Of a stretch of 6,013 bases of DNA, positions 1-5,250 are shown piece after piece (position 1 is the first letter of the stretch; each line of letters opens with the position of its first letter). Position numbers and translations under genes: made by a program. The DNA is from an uncultured Ruminococcus sp. (GTDB lineage Bacteria; Bacillota; Clostridia; Oscillospirales; Ruminococcaceae), in NCBI GenBank assembly GCA_946540705.1, contig CAMNJD010000250.1:1-6013 (forward strand), in the 5' to 3' direction. The notes beneath the pieces were generated by a model, which worked only from the letters and a program-made list of their open reading frames with translations, was not told where the DNA came from and did not search any database.

Positions 1-76
1 GATTCTTAAGGGCTAGTAGCCCTTAAGCGGGAGTTTGAGGGCGGCGCCCTCAATATAAATCCGTCGGAGACACTTT
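1..76 (-). repeat. Dispersed hairpin repeat, copy A
   Basis: Read on the minus strand, this stretch aligns almost base for base with 4308-4388 on the plus strand. Shared blocks, in order, are AAAGTG, TCCG-n-CGGAT, a GC-rich 6-bp hairpin, CAAA, and GCTTAAG followed by CCCTTA-GAAT. On the plus strand it shows two strong inverted repeats: 5-27 (CTTAAGGGCT, 3-nt spacer, AGCCCTTAAG) and 35-53 (TTGAGGGC, GGC, GCCCTCAA). It may continue left of the window. It contains no ORF. It looks like a small interspersed (REP- or MITE-like) element or a structured RNA end, and its function is unknown. Confidence 0.7.
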
Positions 77-88
77 TTCTACAGACTG

Positions 89-123
89 AGAGGACAGAGT
101 TTTCGCTCTGTCCTCTTTTTTTT
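89..123 (+). terminator. Intrinsic terminator of a gene left of the window
   Basis: A perfect 11-bp stem (89-99 with 106-116) encloses a 6-nt TTTTCG loop and is followed directly by a run of T to 123. The T tract lies on the plus strand only, so the terminator serves a plus-strand gene ending before position 1. Read from the minus strand, the hairpin is followed by CTCAGTC and has no U tract. It is therefore not a typical terminator for the sigma/anti-sigma operon that ends at 164, although it could still act as a 3' stabilising hairpin. Confidence 0.85.
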
Positions 124-134
124 CAGCAAGGTAT
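121..134 (+). repeat. 14-nt direct repeat, copy 1 (TTTCAGCAAGGTAT)
   Basis: This motif continues straight on from the T tract of the terminator at 89-123. An identical 14-nt copy, also preceded by a T-rich run, lies at 1877-1890, and a related copy (TTTCAGCACAGTAT) follows the terminator at 4235-4276. Copies 1 and 2 bracket the sigma/anti-sigma operon. The function is unknown. Confidence 0.6.
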
Positions 135-163
135 GCTTTCCTTTGTCAGAAATTCTAAAGGCT

Positions 164-1156
164 TTACTTGATGTAGCAAATACCGTCGATCTCAACGGCG
201 GCAATTTCCGACACCTTATGAATTATGGTTGCATTTTCATTCTCACAGGGCGAATCAGACGCAAGATATTCAAAGATATTGCTGCTTTGCTCCGAATCAT
301 AAAAGCCGTGGACAGACTGCAAATCTTCCTCTGTGCCGTCATTGTAGATCAGCTTATAGGACATTTTTACTGTTGAATTTACGACATATTTCTCATCATC
401 CGGATCCGGCGCAAAGGTGCTCGGTCGGATCAGTTCAAAATCCGAAAGCATGATCTGTTCGCCGTTTTCTGCGGTCAGCGTCTTGCATTCACAGTTCTGC
501 GTGAAATCAAATGCAACAATCATGCCGTCGAGCAGTTCTCTGCCGGCTTTATTCCAATAAATATAATCTTTTTCATCAGACCTTGCAAAGCGCATATAAA
601 GCGTTTCACCGTTCCATTCCTCGGCATTCGGGAAACTGATCTCATACCGGCACTGATTCGACGGCAGATCTTCATCCCTCCACATACTCTTGGCCGTGCG
701 GCTCAGATGTTTTCCTTCAAATGTTCTCTCATCAAGATCTATTTGAATGATATTGCCTTCGGCATCGCAGACGATTTCCGGCATATAGAAGTCGTCATGC
801 GGGAAAGTGTATGCAGGATCATGTGCTTCAATTGTCACAACGGCAAGCGCCGCATGACCGTCATACAGCATGGTGTCGATCGTGAATGTTGCCTTGTCAT
901 TGGAAAAGCTCTGCGGTGCAGAATAACCGGATTTCATCAAAATCTGCTCACCGCTGACACCGATGTATTTCTGCACAGACTCTTTGTGATACAAACCGTA
1001 TGCATAAGCTCCGACCGGCAGGCACACAACAACCGCAGTCACCGCCGCGATTGCCGGAAGAACCTTTCTGACTTTGGCTCTTTTCGCTTGCTGTTCTTTT
1101 TCATGCTCATCCATCCGATGCAGCACATCTCTTGCCATTTCCTCATATGTTTTCAT
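164..1156 (-). CDS. DUF4179-like single-pass membrane protein, probable anti-sigma factor
   Basis: The product is a 330-residue protein encoded directly behind, and overlapping, an ECF sigma factor gene. This is the usual arrangement for an anti-sigma factor that holds its sigma factor at the membrane. A charged cytoplasmic segment (about 1-31, rich in Glu, Lys and Arg) is followed by one membrane helix (about 32-55, VLPAIAAVTAVVVCLPVGAY). A long extracytoplasmic domain of about 275 residues follows. No catalytic motif or zinc-binding HxxxCxxC (ZAS) motif is visible, so it is not a classical zinc anti-sigma factor. The layout matches DUF4179 proteins of Clostridia. The start at 1156 is chosen because GGAGGG (1165-1170) lies 8 nt upstream; an in-frame ATG at 1177 would place that SD inside the gene. 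The gene overlaps the sigma gene by 14 nt, suggesting translational coupling. The anti-sigma role rests on context and architecture. Confidence 0.7.
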   Translation of the reverse strand: MKTYEEMARDVLHRMDEHEKEQQAKRAKVRKVLPAIAAVTAVVVCLPVGAYAYGLYHKESVQKYIGVSGEQILMKSGYSAPQSFSNDKATFTIDTMLYDGHAALAVVTIEAHDPAYTFPHDDFYMPEIVCDAEGNIIQIDLDERTFEGKHLSRTAKSMWRDEDLPSNQCRYEISFPNAEEWNGETLYMRFARSDEKDYIYWNKAGRELLDGMIVAFDFTQNCECKTLTAENGEQIMLSDFELIRPSTFAPDPDDEKYVVNSTVKMSYKLIYNDGTEEDLQSVHGFYDSEQSSNIFEYLASDSPCENENATIIHKVSEIAAVEIDGICYIK

Positions 1157-1703
1157 TGTCAAAACCCTCCGTTTCAAGCTGTGATCTCAGTGCCTTTCGC
1201 GCACGATACAAAAGGGATTCTATACTCCGGACACTTTTCTTCATGATCTTTGCGGCTTCCTTGCTGCTCAGTTCCTCAAAGTAAATCAGCCATAAGACCT
1301 GCTGATATTCAGGCGATAGTTTGCGCATAGCCTTATGTACCATGATCTGCCGTTCTTTCTTGAGATAGCTTGCTTCAACAATATCCTCATCGCTTGACAG
1401 ATCAGCATATTCCTCCACAGAAAATTCTATTCGTTTTGAATGCTTCCGGAGCCAGTTGATTGCAAGATTTCTGCCAATCGTATAAAGCCAAGTCTTGAAT
1501 GAGCCTGTTCCTTTGTCTCGCGGCTTTTTGGTTCCAAGCAGGAAAAAAGTATCTTCAGCGAGTTCTTCGGCAGTCTGCACATTCCCGACTATGCTGGTCA
1601 GGTACAGAATCAGACCGTCTTTATAATCCCTTATGATTTCAACGAACGCGTTTTGGTCACCATTGTCACGGAAACGGCGGTAGCTACTTGCACCGTTATC
1701 CAT
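1143..1703 (-). CDS. ECF-type RNA polymerase sigma-70 factor
   Basis: This 186-residue protein has the two-domain form of extracytoplasmic-function sigma factors. Region 2 spans about residues 20-88, with AEELAEDTF (45-53) and the -10 recognition stretch KTWLYTIGRNLAINWLRK (70-87). Region 4 spans about 128-176, with LSPEYQQVLWL (129-139) and a helix-turn-helix, SSKEAAKIMKKSVRSIESLL (146-165), that would read the -35 element. An acidic linker joins the two. It would direct RNA polymerase to a small regulon when released from the membrane protein encoded next to it. The start at 1703 is preferred over an in-frame ATG at 1733 because AAAGGAG (1711-1717) sits 7 nt before it. The length is typical of the family. 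The regulon and inducing signal cannot be read from the sequence. Confidence 0.93.
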   Translation of the reverse strand: MDNGASSYRRFRDNGDQNAFVEIIRDYKDGLILYLTSIVGNVQTAEELAEDTFFLLGTKKPRDKGTGSFKTWLYTIGRNLAINWLRKHSKRIEFSVEEYADLSSDEDIVEASYLKKERQIMVHKAMRKLSPEYQQVLWLIYFEELSSKEAAKIMKKSVRSIESLLYRARKALRSQLETEGFDNENI

Positions 1704-1792
1704 TGACAAACTCCTTTCTGAAAGCGCTTTCATGTGCCTTCACTTATTACACACCAAAACTGGGTATAACTACGCGGAATTTTTGAAGAAAA

Positions 1793-1821
1793 ATGATAAT
1801 TGTGCATTATGCATATGTCAC
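1793..1821 (-). promoter_or_regulatory. Sigma-A promoter of the sigma/anti-sigma operon
   Basis: On the minus strand GTGACA (1816-1821) is followed after exactly 17 nt by TATCAT (1793-1798). Each hexamer matches the consensus at five of six positions. Transcription would start near 1786, leaving a leader of roughly 80 nt before the sigma start codon. I did not find a clear ECF-type autoregulatory promoter here, so housekeeping transcription is the simplest reading. Confidence 0.5.
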
Positions 1822-1876
1822 ACTCTAAATTTTATCACTTTTGACGAATGATTACAATAGTGATGGTCGATTTTTC

Positions 1877-1890
1877 TTTCAGCAAGGTAT
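1877..1890 (+). repeat. 14-nt direct repeat, copy 2 (TTTCAGCAAGGTAT)
   Basis: This is identical to 121-134 and is also preceded by a T-rich run (1871-1876). Here no strong hairpin precedes it: only ATCAC (1834-1838) and GTGAT (1860-1864) can pair, across a 21-nt loop. It lies upstream of the sigma operon promoter, so the two identical copies flank that operon. Confidence 0.55.
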
Positions 1891-2002
1891 TTTTTCACTT
1901 GACCTGATAAATGCGTGACAGCATTTTCACATTCCGACTCACGCACCTGTCATATTCAATCAGTTTTTTTCATTTTGATCTGCCGGATTTTTCACAGACT
2001 CC

Positions 2003-2033
2003 TTGTTTTCTTTTCATATTGTCGCGCTATAAT
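2003..2033 (+). promoter_or_regulatory. Possible promoter of a short transcript
   Basis: A perfect TATAAT lies at 2028-2033. The best -35 candidate is TTGTTT (2003-2008), with a long 19-nt spacer and only partial match, so activity would be weak or activator-dependent. It is supported by an SD about 40 nt downstream of the -10 box and a terminator at 2208-2242. The region between 1830 and 2255 has no other supported gene. Confidence 0.35.
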
Positions 2034-2104
2034 AAGACCATAGAAACGAACCGGAAACCCGATTCGGAACACGAAGGAGTTTTGCCGATGAATCACTGAC
2101 TATG

Positions 2105-2153
2105 ATTGTTACGAGTAAAATGCTGAACAGTACGCGGCATTTTACCTTACAAT
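2105..2153 (+). repeat. Inverted repeat, 9+5 bp stem
   Basis: GTAAAATGC (2115-2123) pairs perfectly with GCATTTTAC (2137-2145) around a 13-nt loop. ATTGT (2105-2109) and ACAAT (2149-2153) extend the stem after a small internal loop. No T tract follows on either strand, so it is not an intrinsic terminator. It could be an RNA hairpin or a protein-binding site. Confidence 0.5.
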
Positions 2154-2168
2154 AACTTCATGCAGCTT

Positions 2169-2206
2169 ATCCCCCTCCCTTTTTCAAAATCCCCCTCTCT
2201 ATTTCA
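2169..2206 (+). repeat. C-rich tandem repeat, two units with 20-nt period
   Basis: ATCCCCCTCCCTTTTTCA (2169-2186) recurs as ATCCCCCTCTCTATTTCA (2189-2206), with two differences in 18 nt. The CCCCCUC tracts are pyrimidine-rich and could pair with purine-rich SD-like sequence. The stretch lies just before the terminator at 2208. Confidence 0.6.
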
Positions 2207-2207
2207 G

Positions 2208-2242
2208 CCCGAAAGTGATTGCGCTTTCGGGTGTTTTGTTTT
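2208..2242 (+). terminator. Intrinsic terminator
   Basis: CCCGAAAG (2208-2215) and CTTTCGGG (2224-2231) form an 8-bp stem with an 8-nt loop, followed by the T-rich TGTTTTGTTTT (2232-2242). It acts on the plus strand and ends just before the promoter at 2256. It therefore isolates the SRAP operon from upstream transcription. Confidence 0.75.
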
Positions 2243-2255
2243 ACTGCTGTCCCTC

Positions 2256-2284
2256 TTGACAAAAATGCTCTCTTGTGCTATAAT
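2256..2284 (+). promoter_or_regulatory. Consensus extended -10 sigma-A promoter for the SRAP operon
   Basis: TTGACA (2256-2261), a 17-nt spacer and TATAAT (2279-2284) match the consensus at all 12 positions. A TGC extension (2276-2278) precedes the -10 box. Such a strong promoter normally needs repression, which fits the LexA-like box at 2291-2304 over the expected start site near 2291. Confidence 0.9.
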
Positions 2285-2290
2285 CAAAGG

Positions 2291-2304
2291 AGAATATATG
2301 TTCG
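2291..2304. promoter_or_regulatory. Probable LexA (DinR-type SOS) operator
   Basis: AGAATATATGTTCG matches 12 of 14 positions of the Gram-positive-style SOS box CGAACATATGTTCG. The core is GAAT-n4-GTTC against GAAC-n4-GTTC. It starts 7 nt after the -10 box, over the predicted transcription start, where LexA would block initiation. The downstream gene belongs to the SOS-response-associated SRAP family, so location and gene function agree. The left half-site has one core mismatch, so binding may be moderate. Confidence 0.6.
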
Positions 2305-2331
2305 TTTTCAGTTCGAACGGGGGTGAATGCT

Positions 2332-3027
2332 GTGTGCGTTTGGTATTATGCTGAAAGCAAATCACTATCTTATTTCATATCGAAGGCGCAGCAGCTGCCG
2401 CTTGCGCATGAAATGATGCGGGTGCTGTTAAAGAAAATGGCAATGTCCGGCAATATCAGACCTACGGACATGGCTGCGGTACTTGCGCCGAACAAGCAGG
2501 GAAACATGGCAGTATTCCCCATGATCTGGGGCTTCACGCATGAAGCGACTGAAAAGCCGATCATCAACTGCCGCGTGGAGTCTGCCGATCAGAAGGCTAT
2601 GTGGAAGGATTCATGGTATCGTCGCAGATGCATCATACCGGCATCATGGTATTATGAATGGGGCGTGCCGCCGTCTGAGGTTGGCTTCCGCAATGCCAAT
2701 AAGCAACGCAATATCAAAAAAGAGAAGTATGCGATCCAGCCCGAAGGCTCCGAGATCACATACCTTGCCGGTCTGTATCGCTTTGAGAAACATCGCGGCA
2801 TTCAGATTCCGGTGTTTGCCGTCCTGACAAGAGAATCCGTCGCACCCGTCAGCATCATTCACAACCGGATGCCGGTCATTCTCGGGAAAGACAGCTTGCG
2901 TGAGTGGGTGCGTCCTGACGGTGATCCTGACAGCATCGCTGCAAAGGCTTTGACGAAAATGGTTGTAGAGAAGGCAAAGGACTATCCTGAGACGGTTCCG
3001 GCTTTTATGCAAACCGTATTAGCTTGA
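2332..3027 (+). CDS. SRAP domain protein (YedK/HMCES family), abasic-site DNA-protein crosslinker
   Basis: This 231-residue protein belongs to the SRAP family (SOS response-associated peptidase). After Met removal, Cys2 forms a thiazolidine crosslink with abasic sites in single-stranded DNA and shields them from cleavage. The family's active-site residues are all present: Cys2, Asn79 in NCRVES (79-84), Glu109 in WYYEW (106-110) and His177 in IHNRMP (176-181). FPMIWGF (62-68) and IIPASW (101-106) are also typical. Start choice: GTG at 2332 puts Cys directly after the initiator and has GGGGGTGA about 6 nt upstream. The earlier in-frame GTG at 2323 would bury Cys at position 5 and overlaps the SD. 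The usual MCGR[YF] N terminus is here MCVWYY, so Gly-Arg is replaced by Val-Trp. A consensus promoter with a LexA-like box precedes it, and a DUF4238 gene follows after 65 nt with no terminator between them. Confidence 0.92.
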   Translation: MCVWYYAESKSLSYFISKAQQLPLAHEMMRVLLKKMAMSGNIRPTDMAAVLAPNKQGNMAVFPMIWGFTHEATEKPIINCRVESADQKAMWKDSWYRRRCIIPASWYYEWGVPPSEVGFRNANKQRNIKKEKYAIQPEGSEITYLAGLYRFEKHRGIQIPVFAVLTRESVAPVSIIHNRMPVILGKDSLREWVRPDGDPDSIAAKALTKMVVEKAKDYPETVPAFMQTVLA

Positions 3028-3037
3028 ATGAAGCAAA

Positions 3038-3053
3038 AGCAGCTTATGCTGCT
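3038..3053 (+). repeat. Small hairpin between the SRAP and DUF4238 genes
   Basis: AGCAGC, a TTAT loop and GCTGCT form a perfect 6-bp stem just after the SRAP stop codon. No T tract follows, so it should not terminate transcription. It may stabilise the upstream message or tune translation of the next gene. Confidence 0.4.
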
Positions 3054-3092
3054 GGAAATCATCTGACTAAAAGTTACGGAGATGTGATAATA

Positions 3093-4193
3093 ATGATAAA
3101 CAGCCACTATGTACCGCAACTGATTCTACGGCATTTTGCAAATGCTGAGAGAATACAATATTGCGATCTAGGAAACAGAAAAGTGGAAACACGCAATATC
3201 CGCTCCACTTTCTCCGAAAAGGGTTACTATCCAGATGAGATTGAAAAAGAAATGTGCTATAAAATCGAGAGCCAATTTGCAAACCTACTAAACAAAAAGC
3301 TCTTGAATGAACGATGGCGTATAACCTTAACGAGAGATGAACTGTTTATCCTTAAAAAGTACCTCATCGTTACTACAATTCGCTATAACTGTACTGAAGC
3401 TATAAAAAAATATGGCAATCCACTTCAAGCTGTGCAAGGGTACTCAGATCATTTTTATGATAATATCAATAAAGTCTTGGCAACACAGAATTCAGAGGAA
3501 TTAGCCCGCCTTATGAGTATTAGCCCATCTGAAAAAATTGAAAAGCTGAATAGTGGCAGAATTGGTGAGTTTAACAGCTTATTTGCAGATATTAAAAACA
3601 TAATGCACTCATATATTGTATTTGTCAGTACACATCGGTGCGGTGAATGCTTTATAGTGCCTGATACTGGATTTGCATATCAGGCAACCCATTTGGCTGT
3701 GTTTCAACAATCTGAATTTGATAAATGTATGTATACTTTGTCTCAAGCTATACGCACGCATAATCCGTATCTCTTGCAAATTGCTCAAATGCTTACTCCG
3801 TATGATATGTTTGTTTGTCCTGTATCCAAAGAGTTTGCAGTGTTGTCACTTAGTATATTTTACAAGTTCTTTAATCGGCAATCTGATATATATGGCTTAT
3901 TGTCCACCGAAGGATTAACAGTTAATAGACTTCTTGGATTTGGCGACTCAAACATGGTTGAACCGCCAAAAGTAAAACTACAATCCGGTAAAGCCACCGC
4001 CTACGAGTATAGTATCCAGCAATTATCGTTTCAGGATGTTCTTGAGCTGAATGCTCGAATGATAAACAATGCAGAGCGTTATATTGGGTTTCAAGATTTT
4101 GAAAAGATAAAAAACAGTATCGAATACTATTCTTCTTTACCTGATGATATCAGAAGATTCAACATGGATTTTCTGATGAGCACTACACAGTAA
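3093..4193 (+). CDS. DUF4238 domain-containing protein
   Basis: This 366-residue protein carries the DUF4238 signature at its N terminus, SHYVPQLILRHF (residues 4-15). It is followed by the family's usual conversion of a short strand-rich segment into a mainly helical body. No signal peptide or membrane helix is evident, so it is probably cytoplasmic. The biochemical function of DUF4238 is not established; members are often found among accessory and defence genes. The start at 3093 gives the family-typical MINSHYVPQ. GGAG (3078-3081) lies 11 nt upstream, slightly far. The longer frame opening at TTG 3024 overlaps the SRAP stop and lacks an SD, and GTG 3084 is too close to GGAG. The gene is more AT-rich than SRAP (about 35% GC in 3421-3480 against 55% in 2521-2580 by hand count), suggesting separate acquisition. 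Lack of a terminator or clear promoter between them suggests shared transcription. Confidence 0.8.
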   Translation: MINSHYVPQLILRHFANAERIQYCDLGNRKVETRNIRSTFSEKGYYPDEIEKEMCYKIESQFANLLNKKLLNERWRITLTRDELFILKKYLIVTTIRYNCTEAIKKYGNPLQAVQGYSDHFYDNINKVLATQNSEELARLMSISPSEKIEKLNSGRIGEFNSLFADIKNIMHSYIVFVSTHRCGECFIVPDTGFAYQATHLAVFQQSEFDKCMYTLSQAIRTHNPYLLQIAQMLTPYDMFVCPVSKEFAVLSLSIFYKFFNRQSDIYGLLSTEGLTVNRLLGFGDSNMVEPPKVKLQSGKATAYEYSIQQLSFQDVLELNARMINNAERYIGFQDFEKIKNSIEYYSSLPDDIRRFNMDFLMSTTQ

Positions 4194-4234
4194 TTAAATG
4201 CAATCTTCATAAGTACACTTTCTGAAAGAATAAT

Positions 4235-4276
4235 AGGGAGCGAGATAGGAAGTGATCTCACTCCCTGTTTTTCTTT
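4235..4276 (+). terminator. Intrinsic terminator of the SRAP-DUF4238 unit
   Basis: A 12-position stem (4235-4246 with 4255-4266, one C/A mismatch) closes an 8-nt loop and is followed by GTTTTTCTTT. It starts about 40 nt after the DUF4238 stop codon and closes that transcription unit. Confidence 0.8.
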
Positions 4277-4287
4277 CAGCACAGTAT
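4274..4287 (+). repeat. Related copy 3 of the post-terminator motif (TTTCAGCACAGTAT)
   Basis: This differs from the copies at 121-134 and 1877-1890 at two positions. As at copy 1, it runs on directly from a terminator T tract. That suggests the motif is linked to 3' ends of transcription units in this genome rather than to one mobile element. Confidence 0.45.
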
Positions 4288-4307
4288 GTCTTTAGGGAAC
4301 CACTGAT

Positions 4308-4388
4308 TAAAGTGCATCCGGCGGATTTTTAATGGGGACTCCGTCCCCAAATCCCTGCTTAAGAGACAAATGCCCCTTAGGAATTCCA
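4308..4388 (+). repeat. Dispersed hairpin repeat, copy B
   Basis: This is the plus-strand counterpart of copy A (1-76). It shows AAAGTG, TCCGGCGGAT, a hairpin GGGGAC-TCC-GTCCCC (4334-4348), CAAA, then GCTTAAG and CCCCTTAGGAATT. The hairpin stem differs from copy A at two base pairs, and both changes preserve pairing. The terminal CTTAAG inverted repeat, perfect in copy A, is degraded here. No coding potential is seen. Confidence 0.7.
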
Positions 4389-4740
4389 TTTTAAGATTCA
4401 ATAAAAAATACGTATTTTCGCACCTTGTATAAAAGCGGGATTGTAAAGAGGCCGTGTTTCAACGCTGCGCTGGGGCGAGGTAATGCGAAACGAGCGGGAG
4501 CTCCATTGCCAATCATCACGCAGCGATACTTTATGCAGCGCATTCTTAGGTATCAAGCATTGTCATGTAGAGCAAACGACTGTTGCCGCATTCGTACCAT
4601 CCGGCTGCTTCCAACAAGTCCCATTCAACGCGGTTCTTTTGTCCGTATTATTCGGTTTCGTCCACGACGATTTGCTGGCGATTTCCTAACAAAACAGCGA
4701 ATATAATATTTCCCGCCATCATGAGAAAATTCCTGTTTTT
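4389..4740. other. Gene-poor stretch with unresolved small ORFs
   Basis: No gene can be supported here. On the minus strand an ATG at 4543 opens a 50-codon ORF (stop 4391-4393) without a clear SD. Next to it, 4546-4722 reads as one frame with a single internal TAA at 4648-4650. It runs from MAGNIIF through RVEWDLLEAAGWYECG to a stop at 4546-4548, and an AGGA lies upstream of its ATG. These could be remnants of a decayed minus-strand gene, but I recognise no family. The plus-strand frames look like shadows. Short inverted repeats around GCTGCG (about 4463) and CGCAGC (about 4519) could give local RNA structure. Confidence 0.3.
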
Positions 4741-5175
4741 ATGCAACTCCAAGCAATGCTTGAATATGTGCGTGAAGGGAATGTTGTTGTCGTTTCTGAT
4801 TTTTCCCGTCTTGCCCGCAGCACAAGGGATATGTTGCAAATTGTTCAGGATCTGACGGATAAGGGTGTCGGTCTGATCAGCATGAAGGAGAATCTTGATA
4901 CTGACACACCGCAGGGAAAGTTTATGCTGACGGTGTTCGCAGCACTGGCAGAGTTGGAACGCGCAACGATCTTGCAGCGGCAGCGCGAGGGCATCGAAAT
5001 TGCCAAAGCGGAAGGAAAGTATAAAGGACGCAAGCCAATGCCCATTGATGAAGCCAGATTCAAGGCGGAATGCAGTACATGGAGAGCCGGTGAGCAAACC
5101 GCTATGGACACCATGCGGCATCTAAATATCAAGCCGAACCGGTTTTATCGGTTGGTAAAGCGGCTTGGTGTTTAA
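4741..5175 (+). pseudogene. Serine recombinase (resolvase/invertase family), N-terminally truncated
   Basis: The 144 visible residues match the C-terminal two thirds of a small serine resolvase. They include VVVVSDFSRLARSTRDM (15-31, with the conserved arginines), LISMKENLDTDTPQGKFMLTVFAALAELERATI (45-77), the long helix RQREGIEIAKAEGKYKGRKP (80-99), and a C-terminal helix-turn-helix-like segment (about 112-144). The N-terminal part with the YxRVS motif and its nucleophilic serine is missing. The homology begins at QLQAMLEYVREG, which normally follows about 50 residues of catalytic domain. The same frame upstream has a stop at 4687 and no resolvase-like residues, and the ATG at 4741 has no SD. 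The protein could not cut DNA alone, so this is most likely a relic of a mobile element, cut at about 4741 by a deletion or rearrangement. It is immediately upstream of the BREX promoter. Confidence 0.8.
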
Positions 5176-5213
5176 TATTTTCGGAATGTGTATTTCCCTT
5201 GCGCATGTAAATC

Positions 5214-5242
5214 TTGACTTGCATGAGAAAATGTGCTATAAT
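5214..5242 (+). promoter_or_regulatory. Strong sigma-A promoter of the BREX remnant
   Basis: TTGACT (5214-5219), a 17-nt spacer and TATAAT (5237-5242) are preceded by a TGC extension (5234-5236). The GTGCTATAAT block is the same as in the SRAP promoter at 2275-2284. Transcription should start near 5249, giving an unusually long leader of about 190 nt before brxA. Confidence 0.85.
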
Positions 5243-5250
5243 TAGATAGT

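Larger units (their letters stand above)
2040..2242 (+). ncRNA. Candidate short transcript (sRNA or very short peptide mRNA)
   Basis: This stretch of about 200 nt lies between a TATAAT box and an intrinsic terminator. It contains a good SD, AAGGAG (2074-2079), placed 8 nt before an ATG (2088), but that ORF is only Met-Asn-His-stop (2088-2099). A second ATG at 2102 opens a 17-codon ORF ending at 2155. The RNA could fold at 2105-2153: ATTGT and GTAAAATGC pair with GCATTTTAC and ACAAT around a 13-nt loop. It then has a C-rich tandem repeat (2169-2206). I do not recognise an RNA family. It could equally be the decayed leader of a lost gene. Confidence 0.3.

Noticed and set aside
1157..1177. Longer start for the membrane protein (MKRRVLT)
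   Set aside because: Those codons contain the GGAGGG ribosome binding site of the better ATG at 1156.
1911..2099. 62-codon plus-strand ORF
   Set aside because: It has no SD, runs through the TATAAT box and leader, and its Phe/Ser-rich composition looks like translated T-rich intergenic DNA.
2298..2354. 18-codon ORF with AAAGGAG 5 nt upstream, overlapping the SRAP start
   Set aside because: The predicted transcript starts near 2291, so most of that SD would not be transcribed. The ATG falls inside the LexA-like operator, and the frame is a shadow of the SRAP leader.
3024..3092. Longer N terminus for the DUF4238 protein from TTG 3024
   Set aside because: It overlaps the SRAP stop, has no SD, and adds 23 residues before the family's N-terminal HYVPQ motif.
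4425..4855. Overlapping plus-strand ORFs in the gene-poor stretch
   Set aside because: Three frames overlap without SDs or recognisable domains, and one runs into the resolvase in another frame.
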